Source: Dryomyza anilis
Lineage: Eukaryota; Arthropoda; Insecta; Diptera; Dryomyzidae
DNA: 64,000 nucleotides
Assembly: GCA_951804985.1 (NCBI GenBank)
Contig: OX638133.1
Span: 50,826,791 to 50,890,790 of the forward strand
Reading direction: 5' to 3'
A program made the translations under genes and the position numbers. The notes beneath the pieces were generated by a model. It was not told the origin of the DNA, made no database searches, and saw only the letters and a list, made by a program, of their open reading frames with translations. This document shows, one piece after another, positions 46,121-57,033 of this stretch. Numbering within the stretch: position 1 is the first letter of the stretch; each line of letters opens with the position of its first letter.

Positions 46121-48016
46121 AATTTCCAGAATTTGAAAATTAAATCGGTTTTAACAGAAAATGGTGAATTAGAAAGATTAGTTGACGTGTTGAGAAAACG
46201 TTTAAACGATTATTGTTTAAAACGTACAGAAGAGTTAGAAGAAACAGCTAAAATAGATGAGGAAAACATAAAATTAAGAAAAACATAAAATATGCCATTC
46301 GGTCTAACGGGGGCACCAGCCACCTTTCAAAGGATAATGAACCACATACTAACAGGTTTACAGGGTATTGACAGTTTCGTTTATTTAGATGACATAGTGG
46401 TTTATGGAAATAATTTAGCAGAACACGAGCATAGGCTATGCAAGGTTTTGCAAAAGCTGAGAGAACATAATTTGAAATTAAATACAGAAAAATGTCAGTT
46501 TTTGCGGCGCGAGGTTATATATTTAGGACACAAGTGTTCTGAGTTAGGTGCCATACCAGATCCAGCCAAAGTAGAGTGTGTAAAAAATATTCCAGTTCCG
46601 AAAAATAGGAAGGAAGTTCAAGCATTTTTAGGCTTAATATATGTGTGCTTAAAAAGGACGCTAAGTTCATATGGAATAATAATTGTCAGAATTCGTTTTT
46701 AAAACTTGAAGATGCAATTATGTCACCACCCATACTAGCGTATCCGGATTTTAACGAACCCTTTTTGCTCACGACAGACGCCAGTAACGAAGCAATTGGC
46801 GCGGTTCTTTCGCAAGGTGAAGTTGGAAGCGACCGTCCGATCGCGTTTGCCAGTAGGTCTCTTAACGATGCGGAAAAACGCTACTCTACTATAGAGAAAG
46901 AATTTTTGGCAATTGTATGGGCAACAAAAAATTTTAGGGCATATCTTTTGGGAAGACCATTTAAAATTTATACAGATCATCAGCCCCTAAAGGGTATAGC
47001 AAACTTAAAAGATCAGACATCACGTCTTGCGCGTTTCCGACACAAATTATCGGAATATGATTTCGAAATTCATTATAAACCGGGAAAAAGTAATTTCAAC
47101 GCGGATGCGCTTAGCCGCATACCGAATAATACTGAAAAAGTAGTTGTAGTACAAACACGTTCGAAAACCATGAAAAGAGACAAGGAAGACGATAAGAAAC
47201 AGTCAGAATGCGATTCTAACGATTCGGTAACAATGGAAAATGACAATGTAATGATTCTAACTGAACCTCGGGACATAGATACGGCAATTAAAGATTTTTA
47301 CGATTCACCGTTAGGTGGTCACCAAGGTGGCGTAAAAACATTTTTAAGAATTCGACAACAGTACCGTTGGAAGGTTATGCAGAAGCAAATAAAGGATTAT
47401 GTTAAAAATTGTTCAAAATGCCAGATAAACAAGAGTTCAAGGCTGACGAAGATGCCAATGGTTCTAACTGATACGCCAGTCAGACCCTTTGACAAAGTGT
47501 ACATTGACCTGGAGGGTATTCTGCCTGAAACCATTTCAGGAAATAAGTACATCTTAACGTATCAGGACGATTTTTCTAAATTTATGTGCTGTTCGGAAGC
47601 CAACACCGTAGCAAAAGCATTCTTCAACGAAATAGTTACACGCCACAATATACCCAAAGTATTGGTAACAGACAATGGATCGAACTTCGTTTTCAAACTA
47701 TTTTCGGATACATGTAAATTGCTAGGAATTAAAAAAATTATATATAACACCCTACCATCCACAGGTTAATGGGTCATTGGAACGAAGTCATCGTCCACTA
47801 GCTGAATATTTACGTAGTTTTGCTAAAGAGGATGGGTCAAACTGGGATCAATGGTTAAATTTTGCAATGCATGTTCATAATAACACGGTGCATACGTCGA
47901 CGGGTCAAACACCATTCCGTACGTTGTACGGGTTTGACTTCGACATGCCTACGAATTTAAAGCGTAAATGTTCACCTTTATATAACGCAGAAGACTACAA
48001 TAAGGTATTAAAGTAC
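46121..48016 (+). pseudogene. Gypsy-A gag remnant, RT, RNase H and integrase (5' portion)
   Basis: After a gag remnant (46121-46288) the RT frame starts at 46292 with [13 protein letters not shown] and SFVYLDDIVVYG (YLDD box). A small deletion and frame change at 46630-46650 removes the LGLLNYYR region. The second frame (to 47769) gives LTTDASNEAIGAVLSQ (RNase H Asp), TIEKEFLAIVWA, YTDHQPL, then the integrase zinc region (GGHQGGVKTF, CSKCQ), VYIDLEG (first catalytic Asp) and VTDNGSNF (second Asp). Another frame change near 47750 leads to SLERSHRPLAEYLRSF (Glu). The frame is interrupted at 48016 by Gypsy-B. Confidence 0.88.
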
Positions 48017-48327
48017 TGTTAATGTCCCTATTTTATCACCTAAAAATAAGACATTTAATTAATAATAACACTTACTCCATTTCAAGTTTATCCTTTTATT
48101 AATATTTTATTTCCGTTTTCTGTTCCACTTCTTGGACTCACTTCTTAATCTAATAACAACTGTCTTAAGAATTAAATAACTAAAGCTTATATACTAATAC
48201 TTAAACTAAGTTTCAATGCTACTTTCTCAAACATCATCTAGGAAAAGTGTATTCAAATGACTGATTGTCATCTGACTTAGGAGAAATGTGTTCAAATGAC
48301 TGACTGCCATTATATTGACACACAACA
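48017..48327 (-). repeat. Gypsy-B 3' LTR (short version)
   Basis: 311 bp, sharing both ends with the 5' LTR at 58958. Relative to that copy it lacks ~340 bp between AACATC and TAGGAAAAGTG and has an extra ~44 bp (a TTTCCGTTTTCTGTTCC region). The remaining bases are nearly identical. Confidence 0.9.
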
Positions 48328-48342
48328 TTCCTCCCCCTTACG
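48328..48342 (-). promoter_or_regulatory. Gypsy-B polypurine tract
   Basis: The minus strand reads CGTAAGGGGGAGGAA directly before the TG of the 3' LTR, the expected plus-strand primer tract for the second DNA strand. Confidence 0.8.
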
Positions 48343-48443
48343 AAAAACAAAAAAATTTTTTTTTTCTTAAATCACTTCAAACCTCCATATATTAACTTAC
48401 TCTATTCTTACTACATACATATATACGTTCGCCTTTCTGCTTA

Positions 48444-50182
48444 TTAATCATCGTTTTTGTGTACTATTGCCGTTGTTGTCTCATTATTGCCGTTGTTTAC
48501 CTCATGGTTGTCTTCTATTTCCTTTTGTAATTGTTCCAGTGTCCTCTGTAAGTTGCGTGTGGCCAGTTGAGATACTGCTCGTTCCCACAGGCTTACCGGT
48601 GCCTCTGTTTTGAAATATTCTTCTTTCTCGTATGCCTTTATAGTTCCCTGGGTGGGCTCAAATATAACTTTTTCCGCTGGTGCCTTGGATTTGTACCAAT
48701 TCTCTCCGTCGTTGGACTCCATAGGTATTATGGTTGGCTCTGCAGACAGCAAAACCCTTCTTACCATTGGCATGGGTGCAGCGAGCCCCATCTGTGATAG
48801 CGGTACTTCTAGTCCCAGAGTTGCCTTCAGATCCTCTTGGCTGTTCTCTGGCTTACTTACTTCTGATTGCTTATCATTAGTTTCGAATTCAACGGTCTTG
48901 CTGCTTGTAGATCCAGCAACGTTTAGTCGAGTCTCCTTGAAGTCCCCTTGACGTCGACGGCTTTGTCCAGCTTGCTTTCGACACCATAATCCTAGTATTA
49001 GAAGGATGCAAACCACGCCACAGGTACTCACGGCTACAACGGACATCTGTTCAATAAAACCCTTATCAAAAGCTGTGCTGCGTCCACGTGCTAACTCCAT
49101 TCGCAGGTTGTAAAGGTTTTGATAACCCGCGGCCACCTCTTTTCTCAGTATGGTGTGGTCCATGGCAACAATATGCGCTCCTTCTCCTTCTTTCACTCCT
49201 TCTTTCGGGTTAGCTGCTATTTCATCTAGTCTCAGCGCCTCCTGGAGTTCCCTGTGGTCGAATTGTTGTATTTCGAACTCATGCCAAATCACAGGTGTAT
49301 TTTTGAACGCGATCCGCAACTCGTGGTTTCTCAAGGAACAACCCTGACTTAGGACGAAATATCCAAAACCAGTTAGCCTTACTTCGGCTTCTTCTTCGCC
49401 GCATTGAAGGACAAATCCCTCATCATGTCCTCTGTATAACCATCGGTTGGATGTTTCTGTTTTTACCAGATAAAACACGTTTGCAGCCACTGCCGCAAAT
49501 TTACAGCTTGCCCTCAGACTTTCACCTGGTCTCAGCATTCCAACCTAACAGCTTTGACTCCCGCTGGTCAGCTCCACTCCTGGATTTCGACACAGTATAG
49601 CACCTTTGTTCATCGCTGACTGCCCTGCGAGCTTCACACACCGGGACACGTCTTCTCCTGACAGTTTTAGGTACCTATCCTTCTTCCTGCTGGCCGCTAT
49701 GTACTCTCCTGCGTTCTGCACCACCAAGTCCCATCCCTTTTGGCCTGGAAATGGAACGGCATACACCTTCAACAAATTGAAGGGGGTAGGCTCTGGTAAA
49801 GGAATTTTTACTACTACTACTAGTGACCCGCTGCTTGCAAATGTCTTCACTTGGGCCGCGATGTGTACATTGAGTACATCATTTAGAAACCACCGGTAAT
49901 CTGATGCCAACTTCAGTTCTGATGTCAGTTCACCCAGAATCGCCTTATCGAGTATATCTGGATGTAGTACCCCATGCGTCAGATCTTCTACAATAGCCAA
50001 TTCCCTGCCAACACCTGATCGGTCGGCACAAACTTTGTTATCACGGTCCATTCGTCGTTGTAAATCCACGCATCTGACTTTCTCTCGAACATTAGTGGGT
50101 GTTGATCCAACGCTATCGGTCTCCAAATGAGTTCTCCATTGACCACCATTACGAACAGGAAAGTCAAATTTATCGCCAACAT
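48444..50182 (-). pseudogene. Gypsy-B env, broken, with long cytoplasmic tail
   Basis: ATG at 50182 opens a hydrophobic signal (MLAINLTFLFVMVVNG). A frame change occurs near 50000-50030, after which the frame runs to an in-frame TAG at 49545-49547. Env then continues in the same frame to 48444. The distal ectodomain has a WLYRGHDE, Cys and LTGFGYFVLSQGC pattern, and a membrane segment near MSVVAVSTCGVVCILLILG. These are features of insect retroelement F-like envelopes. No furin-type basic site or fusion-peptide-like stretch is visible between the N-terminus and the distal ectodomain, so the central part seems deleted. The cytoplasmic tail is about 175 residues, unusually long and acidic. As written it cannot make a functional envelope. 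Confidence 0.78.
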
Positions 50183-50187
50183 TATAA

Positions 50188-50496
50188 TAATAATAATAGT
50201 TTGGCGCTACAGTCCTGTATAGAACTTCGGCCGAGCTCTCTCACCATTTTGAGCTGTGCGTGTTATATTTGTACTCAAAGTGGTGGGACCTACAGTTTAT
50301 TGCCGAATCCGAACGGCGGGTGAGAGCTTTTTCATAGGTAATGGTTTTACTCTCGTAGGTTTGCCATTTACTGACGAGAGGTAGCGCGGTATAGAAAAAT
50401 GTTTCTATGAAAAGATGTTGTTAGCCCCAGTCCAGGCTTGAACCGGGGACCTTTCGGCTCGCAGTCCAACGCACTAACCACTGAGCTACCGCGGCT
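50188..50496 (-). mobile_element. tRNA-derived SINE, copy 2
   Basis: 309 bp with A box TAGCTCAGTGG and B box GGTTCAAGCC on the minus strand and an ATT-repeat tail. The 8-bp duplication ACATTATA flanks it (50180-50187 and 50497-50504). It is inserted directly upstream of the Gypsy-B env start. Confidence 0.92.
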
Positions 50497-50531
50497 ACAT
50501 TATACACTTATTTAATTTATATTAAATTTCC

Positions 50532-51340
50532 TGTCACAGAGTTGAAGATGTAATGAAGATGATTCGCTCCAATTTTTACTTATATCTAAGTTTGTTATAT
50601 ACTATTTTGTATTAATTATCGCAGTAATCTACCCATATACAAATAATCTTATTATACATAGTTGCTTATTCATTGTGCATTCAGCGTATATACATATATT
50701 GCACCAACAAAAACTCTTAAAATTGACCTTAGATTATACTGCTGTACATATACTTATTTGTGTTGCATTAAAATTCTGAAAATTGACCTTAGACGTTAAT
50801 CTGAGTAATAACAATTACTGCAATGTTTGCAACTCTATTATATTATAATTGTGTATATACAAAATATTCTTACGAAACAAAATATGCAACTCTATGTGCA
50901 TTAAAATTATCTTCTTATTAATTTAAAATATATTCACAAAATAAAATATGCAACTGTATATACGTTGTAATCTTCTAAATACAAAATATTTTTGAAACAA
51001 AATATGCAACTCTATTTGCATTATAATTATCATCTTCTGTTTGCAAATTACATTATGTAACTCTATGTGCATTAAAATTATCTTCTTCTTCATTTAAAAA
51101 TATGCATCTGTATATACGTTGTAATTTTCTAAATACAAAATATTTTTAAAATAAAATATGCAACTCTATTTGCATTATAATTATCATCTTCTTTTTGTAT
51201 GATGTAAGAGAAAAAAAACTTCAAACAAGAATTCATTCACAAAAACAATCTCCACATATCTTCACCTCACCCTAAATTTGCGGCCTACTATCTTTCATAA
51301 GCGGTTCGGCCAGAAAATTTCCAATTTAGCTTACTCAACA
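50532..51340 (-). repeat. LTR-like segment inside the Gypsy-B spacer
   Basis: On the minus strand it begins TGTTGAGTAAGC, preceded by the purine-rich TACGGGGGCAGAA, and ends CTCTGTGACA. This looks like a polypurine tract followed by an LTR, and is similar to the real junction at 48327. Direct flanks TTCC and TTCT are nearly but not exactly repeated. Internal ~172-bp tandem repeats of a CAACTCTATxTGCATTA theme (50880-51200) occur. It may be a solo or partial LTR of another element; I cannot pair it. Confidence 0.45.
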
Positions 51341-51341
51341 T

Positions 51342-51497
51342 TCTGCCCCCGTATACTTCCGTTTTTTTTTTTTTTTGTTTTGATATCGTGTAATTTATTG
51401 TATTTATACCTGAGTTTCTTTATCATAATTCGTTCAGTGTTGTATCATATCTCAATTGTATTATTTCAATTCTGTAATACTTCAATTTCCTCAATTA
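51342..51497 (+). other. Leader of the antisense ORF, AT-rich
   Basis: Pyrimidine-rich with a T-run at 51362-51376. It contains the TTCAGTG motif near 51433 that resembles an arthropod transcription initiator. No upstream TATA box was certain. Confidence 0.3.
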
Positions 51498-51662
51498 TGG
51501 CGACTTCGAGTATCTTTGACTTCTGCGAGGGATATGCCCGGCAGTGGTCATTAAAGCACTGCTGGGACGAGCCCGGATTGGTCGAGTTCGTCAAAGCAAC
51601 CATCGAGGAAGGCAGGCGTCGAAACACCTTAGAGGAAGCTTCCTATGCGTTCAAAGCATAGA
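51498..51662 (+). CDS. Small plus-strand ORF antisense to Gypsy-B, unknown
   Basis: 54 codons run from ATG 51498 (MATSSIFDFCEGYARQWSLK) to TAG. The DNA is clearly GC-richer than the surrounding spacer. A related open stretch (51664-51759) follows in another frame and ends in TAA. AATAAA lies 3-9 bases after it (51764-51769), and an A-rich run follows at 51788-51820, so the whole resembles an mRNA 3' end. TTCAGTGTTG at about 51433 could be an initiator. I do not recognise the protein. Alternatives are a processed mRNA inserted by a LINE, or a degraded element gene. Confidence 0.4.
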
Positions 51663-51829
51663 AATGATGTTATTCTACTCAAAAACGAGGGGATACACTG
51701 TAGAGCCCATACCTGACATCCTGACTTCGTTGCACCTGCTGAATCGTAACTCGAAGTAAAACTTAATAAAAATTGTTTCTGAATATATAAAAAAAAATAA
51801 AAAATAAAAAAAAAAAATTTTAAACAACT

Positions 51830-52370
51830 ATTCTTTTTATTTCAACAAAATTTCTCTGTCAAATATTTCAGCTAATTTTGGGGTTTTAGCCATCTTTACT
51901 TATTTTCAGCTATTTATGATTTTAAATCTCTTCAAATTTTTTCAGCTATTTTTGATTTTAAAAATCTTCAATTATTCTCACGTTTTCAGCAGTTAATACT
52001 ATATAAAAAGAATATTAGAATAAAATAATAAAACGAAAATTTAAAATAACTGTTCTTTTTATTCCAAGAAAAATTGGGGGTTTTGAACAGCTATTTTGAT
52101 TTTAAACATCTTCAATTATTTTTAGCTATCTGATTTTCAACATCTTTAATTTTCAGCTATTTTGCTTTTCAACCTCTTCAATTATTTTCAGTTATTTTTG
52201 ATTTTCAACATCATCAATTATTTTCAGCTATTTTGATTTTCAACATCTTCAATTATTTTCTGCTGTTTGATTTTCAACATCTTTAATTTTCAACATCATC
52301 AATTATTTTCAGCTATTTTTGATTTTCAACATCTTCAAATATTTTCATTTTCTTGCTTTTCGTAAATCAT
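51830..52370. repeat. Imperfect minisatellite in the Gypsy-B spacer
   Basis: Repeated TTTTGATTTTCAACATCTTC and AATTATTTTCAGCTA phrases recur at 30-45-bp intervals from about 51860 to 52350. Confidence 0.75.
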
Positions 52371-53370
52371 AACGGAACCTAAGTGATCATTTTAAGTCTC
52401 CGTTATAGTTTACCTAATACTATTACTAATACGAGTATGCAATTGATCAAGTTGCAGACCAGTATTCGTAGACTAGTATTAGTGATTTGCTTCTACGCAA
52501 TGCTTGATATATTATATCTATACTATCTAATTTATTGCGTTAATTACTTTAATAGAGGTAATTAATTTTCTCAAAATTTTAAAATTTTAACAACTTGGTT
52601 AAATTGGATTACTTTATATCTTCTTAATTAATACATTTCATTGCATAGGTTGCGATTTCGTTGCCAAGAATTTGCATTGCGCTGTAAACATTATTACCTC
52701 GCTCATAGCATACTCTTGCTTCGTTCAACGCAATTTCTTGGCCGCTGTTGGATTAATATTTAAAATGCAATTAGTGCGTGTATTGTTGTATTTTAAACAA
52801 TTCGTGCGTAGTAACGTATTTATATAATTTTTTTCATATTATTTCTAGTTTTTAATACAATCATTTTTCTCATATATCATTTGGAGCATTTGTTTACTCG
52901 TCATTTATTTGCTCGTCAGCAATTAACATAAATTAATAATTCAAAATTCAATTCATCAATATCTACTTCTCATTATATTTTAATTTAAAATTAATAATTC
53001 AACCATAATTTCATAATTCACTTTTCAATTCATAATTTCTATGCTAGTTATCTGCGCTCAGCAGTACTAAACTATTTGTTCAATATCTCAATTTCGTACA
53101 AATATATTTTATCTCATTTATTTCGTATAAAAAACTCGTGTTATCGTTTATAATTCTTTCTTATTTATATTTTTCCTAATATTTCTTGTTTTCATAACCT
53201 TTAAATTTGGTTCGCCACATGCTAGTAAATTAACCCTAAGTAATACATAGCGATCTGTGGGTACCGTTTCTTCTGTTTTCCTATTTCCTATTCATTATCA
53301 CACAATACTAAACTTTTCGCAATTTATTTATAAATATATTTCCGCATTTTAACACTTAATACATCAATTT
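52371..53370. other. AT-rich spacer, no gene seen
   Basis: The region between the minisatellite and the pol stop contains no coding frame or paired repeat that I can support. Confidence 0.5.
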
Positions 53371-56300
53371 CTAATTATGGTATTTTTTCAACAAATTGTT
53401 GTGTATTTTCTTTCCCTTTCCTTTTATTAATATTGTCGTTGTCACGGGGGTAGTGACGGACAAAACCTTATAGGGCCCTACCCATATTGGTGAAAATTTA
53501 TTTTTCCTATTTTGATTCTTCATTACAACCATTTCCCCAATTTGAAACTTTTTTAGATTTTTCTTTTACTTTTTCTTGATTTTGTCTCACTATTTCATGC
53601 GCCCGCTGTATTTGATATTTTAATATTTTGTTATAATCATCGGCGTTATATAGTGGTGAAACTTTACGTTTCAAATTAGTTGGCATATCAGAATCATAAC
53701 CATATAGTGTTCGGCAAGGTGTTTGCCCAGTTGACACATGCATCGTATTATTATGGACATGCATTGCCGAATTTAACCATTGATCCCAATTGGAACCATC
53801 CTCCTTAGCAAAACATCTCAAATATTCTGCTAATGGTCTGTGACTACGTTCTAATGATCCATTGGCCTGTGGGTGATAGGGTGTAATGTGCATTTTTTTA
53901 ATACCCAATAATTTGCATGTATGAGAAAATAACTTTGACACGAAATTAGAGCCATTGTCAGTTACTAGAATTTTCGGAATATTGTGGCGTGTTATTATTT
54001 CACCATAAAATGCTTTAGCCACTGTGCTTGCTTCTGCGTCTGGTATTGCTACACAGCACATATATTTTGAAAATCGTCTTGAAATGATAAAATTTATTTA
54101 TTGCCAGATACTGTCTCGGGTAAAATTCCTACTAAGTACATATAAACTTTATCAAATGGGCGCGTTGGTGTATCTGTCAAGACCATTGGCATTTTTATTA
54201 GCTTAGAACTTTTGTTAACTTGACATTTAGGGCAATTTTTTACATACTCTTTAATTTGTTTTTGCATACCCTTCCACCTATATTGCTTTCTTATTCGAAA
54301 ATATGTTTTCAGTGTTCCCTGATGACCCCCTAACGGCGAGTCGTGAAAGTCTCTAAGTACTGTTTTAATTTCTTCAGGATCGGTTAATACTTGACTCGAG
54401 ATTGTTCCACCATCCATAACCGTTACTGTGTCGTTACTGTCCGTTACTTACTGACGTCCGGTTGTGGATCTATTGCCTTTGGTTTATTTTTAGAACGGGT
54501 TTGAACTGCCGCAATTTCTGTTTCTAATTGTGGAATCCTACTTAATGCGTCAGCATTTAAATTCTTTTTGCCAGGTTTATAAATTATTTCGAACTCGTAT
54601 TCTGATAATTTGTGCCTGAACCTGGCTAGCCTTGACGTTTGATCCTTTAAATTCGCTATGCCATGCAGTGGTTGATGATCCGTATAAACCGTGAATGGAC
54701 GCCCCAACAAATACGCTCAATAATTTTTTGTGGCCCATACTATTGCCAAAAATTCTCGTTCAATTGTTGAGTACCTTGTTTCTGCATCATTCAGAGCTCT
54801 ACTTGCAAATGCGATTGGTCGATCAGAACCTGGCTCGCCCTGTGACTGCACTGCTCCTATAGCTTCTCCACTTGCATCTGTTGTCAATACAAATGGTTTT
54901 GAAAAATCTGGGTATGCTAGAACATTAGGTGAAATAATTGCTTCCTTAAGTTTTATAAATGAATCCTGGCACTTGTCTGTCCATACAAAACTGGCATCCT
55001 TCCGCAACAGTTTATTAATCGGTAGTGTTAACCTTGCCATATTCTTAACGAATATTCTGTAATAATTTAGTAAACCTAAGAAGGCTTGTACCTGTTTCTT
55101 GGTCTTGGGTACCGGAATATTTTTTACACATTCTATTTTATCAGGATCTGGCATTGCGCCTGACTCCGTGCATTTGTGCCCTAAATAAACTACTTGACGC
55201 CTTAAAAAATTGCATTTTTCCGTATTTAATTTCAAATTATTTTCCCTCAATTTTTCTAACACCTTACATAGTCTAATTTCGTGCTCCATTATGTTTTTTC
55301 CATACACAACTATATCGTCCAGATATACGAAACAATCAAGTCCCTGCAATCCTGTTAAAATGTGGTTCATTATTCTTTGAAACGTAGCGGGTGCCCCCGT
55401 CAATCCAAATGGCATCCTATTAAATTCAAAATGTCCCAAGCCCGTGCTGAACGCTGTTTTTCTCTGTGGCGTTCATCCATTAGCACTTGGTGATAACCAC
55501 TTGCAAGATCTAATGTTGAAAAATACCTACTGTGACCTAATTGATCCAAAATTTCATCAATACGAGGTATTGGAAATACTTGTTAAATCGTTGCGTCGTT
55601 CAATTTTTTGAAATCTATTACCAGTCTCCATTTTTTGTGTCCGTCCTTGCCACTGCTTGGTGATATAATATCGTCTTCTAATAACTTCTGCACCTGTTTG
55701 TTGATTTCTTCTCTGTGAATATGTGGTAATTTATATTGTTTTCGGTTGATCGGAGGTTGGCCGTCTATTGTGGGGATTTCATGTTTTAAAATAGGTGTAT
55801 ACGATAGCTCCTCCCCCTCTAACAGAAATACATCATGGTATGACGCACATATTTTTTCTATGGATGCCTTCTCTTCAACATTTGCATTTGGATCCAATTT
55901 TAATGAGTCAAATAGTTTGCATATTCTGTGTCGTATGTTTATGCTTTGTACGCTATTCATTGTGCCACTCACTGGTTCCATAAATTTATTATAATTTGAA
56001 AATTTAAGCTGTATGTTCTTATTCAATATTATATCTTTTTCTGTTGAGTTTAACACTGAAACGTAAACACTATTTTTTCTCACATTTGATATGGTTTCTC
56101 CGATATAAACTCCTGGCGAAATTTCTTGTTTTTGAATTATTACTACGGGGATCTTGGTTCGTAGTGGTAATCTGGCGATACCTTTAGATCATGCTTTATT
56201 TTTATTTCTTCACTGTATAATTTTTTATTTATTTCATCTAGTGATCTGAGTGGTAGTGTTACAATTTTTTTTTGTTTCTGTCTATAAAGGTTAATTCCTT

Positions 56301-56993
56301 TTCCACTGCATTGATGATTGCGTGGTTCCACAGATTATCTCGTCCATGTATACCGTTTGCCGGAACTCCCTGATCCCACATTATTGTATGTAACGTCAGA
56401 CTGAGCCTTCTATGTTCCATATGTTGAATTTCAATTGATCCTGCGGTGGTCACATGTCCCCCAAATGCTCCGCTCAGATCTTTTGTGTCTTTTAAAATTC
56501 TCTCTAGTTTATTATCTAATGCACTCCACTTTACCAAGCTAGAGTCTGCACCCGAATCTACTAGTAATATTAGTTTCTCATTTTTCGCTTCCTTACAAGG
56601 AATTTCTATAAAGACATCATTTAATTTTGATATCTGTCTGAATTCCCCATGTCTACTATAAATAATGCGATTTTTCTTTGATTTTGTATATAAACTTAAT
56701 TTTAATTCCTTAATATTTTCAATATATTTACTCATATTTTTATTTATACTATCAATTCCTGAAGTAATCAGAACTTTTAATTTCTTCTTATTATCCTCTA
56801 TACATATCCTATTCATTATGCAATCATAAAAATAATTTTTTGCTGTTAATGCTATTATGCCAAAGACGTTCAACGTTAATACAATTAGTGAACAAAAATT
56901 ATCTACCATTTTCCTACCATTGATAGCGAACGTATCCACTGCCGCATACGGCGTCTGATTCACAATTCCTATCTTCGTTGGCTGATGTCGCAA
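53371..56993 (-). pseudogene. Gypsy-B pol: protease, RT, RNase H, integrase
   Basis: The protease frame (56993-56259) has LLVDSGADSSLVKW. RT follows with IICPSSG-type start lacking about 12 residues, then KWRLVIDFKKLND, a frame change, [25 protein letters not shown] and FVYLDDIVVYG. RNase H has LTTDASGEAIGAV; an in-frame TGA near 54717 replaces an Arg codon (CGA in Gypsy-A). Integrase has GGHQGTLKTY and CPKCQ. Its first catalytic Asp is replaced: VYMYLVG where Gypsy-A has VYIDLEG. TDNGSNF and SLERSHRPLAEY are intact. The C-terminal part shifts frame near 53540 and ends at 53371. Multiple lesions make it inactive. Confidence 0.9.
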
Positions 56994-57033
56994 CTTGTCT
57001 TGGGTTCCCAGATAATTGGCCTATTCTGGGCCC

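Noticed and set aside
48567..48951. Plus-strand frames antisense to env
   Set aside because: They are shadows of the env coding frame with no independent motif.
52383..52565. 60-codon frame in the spacer
   Set aside because: AT-rich, hydrophobic by composition, no supporting signal.
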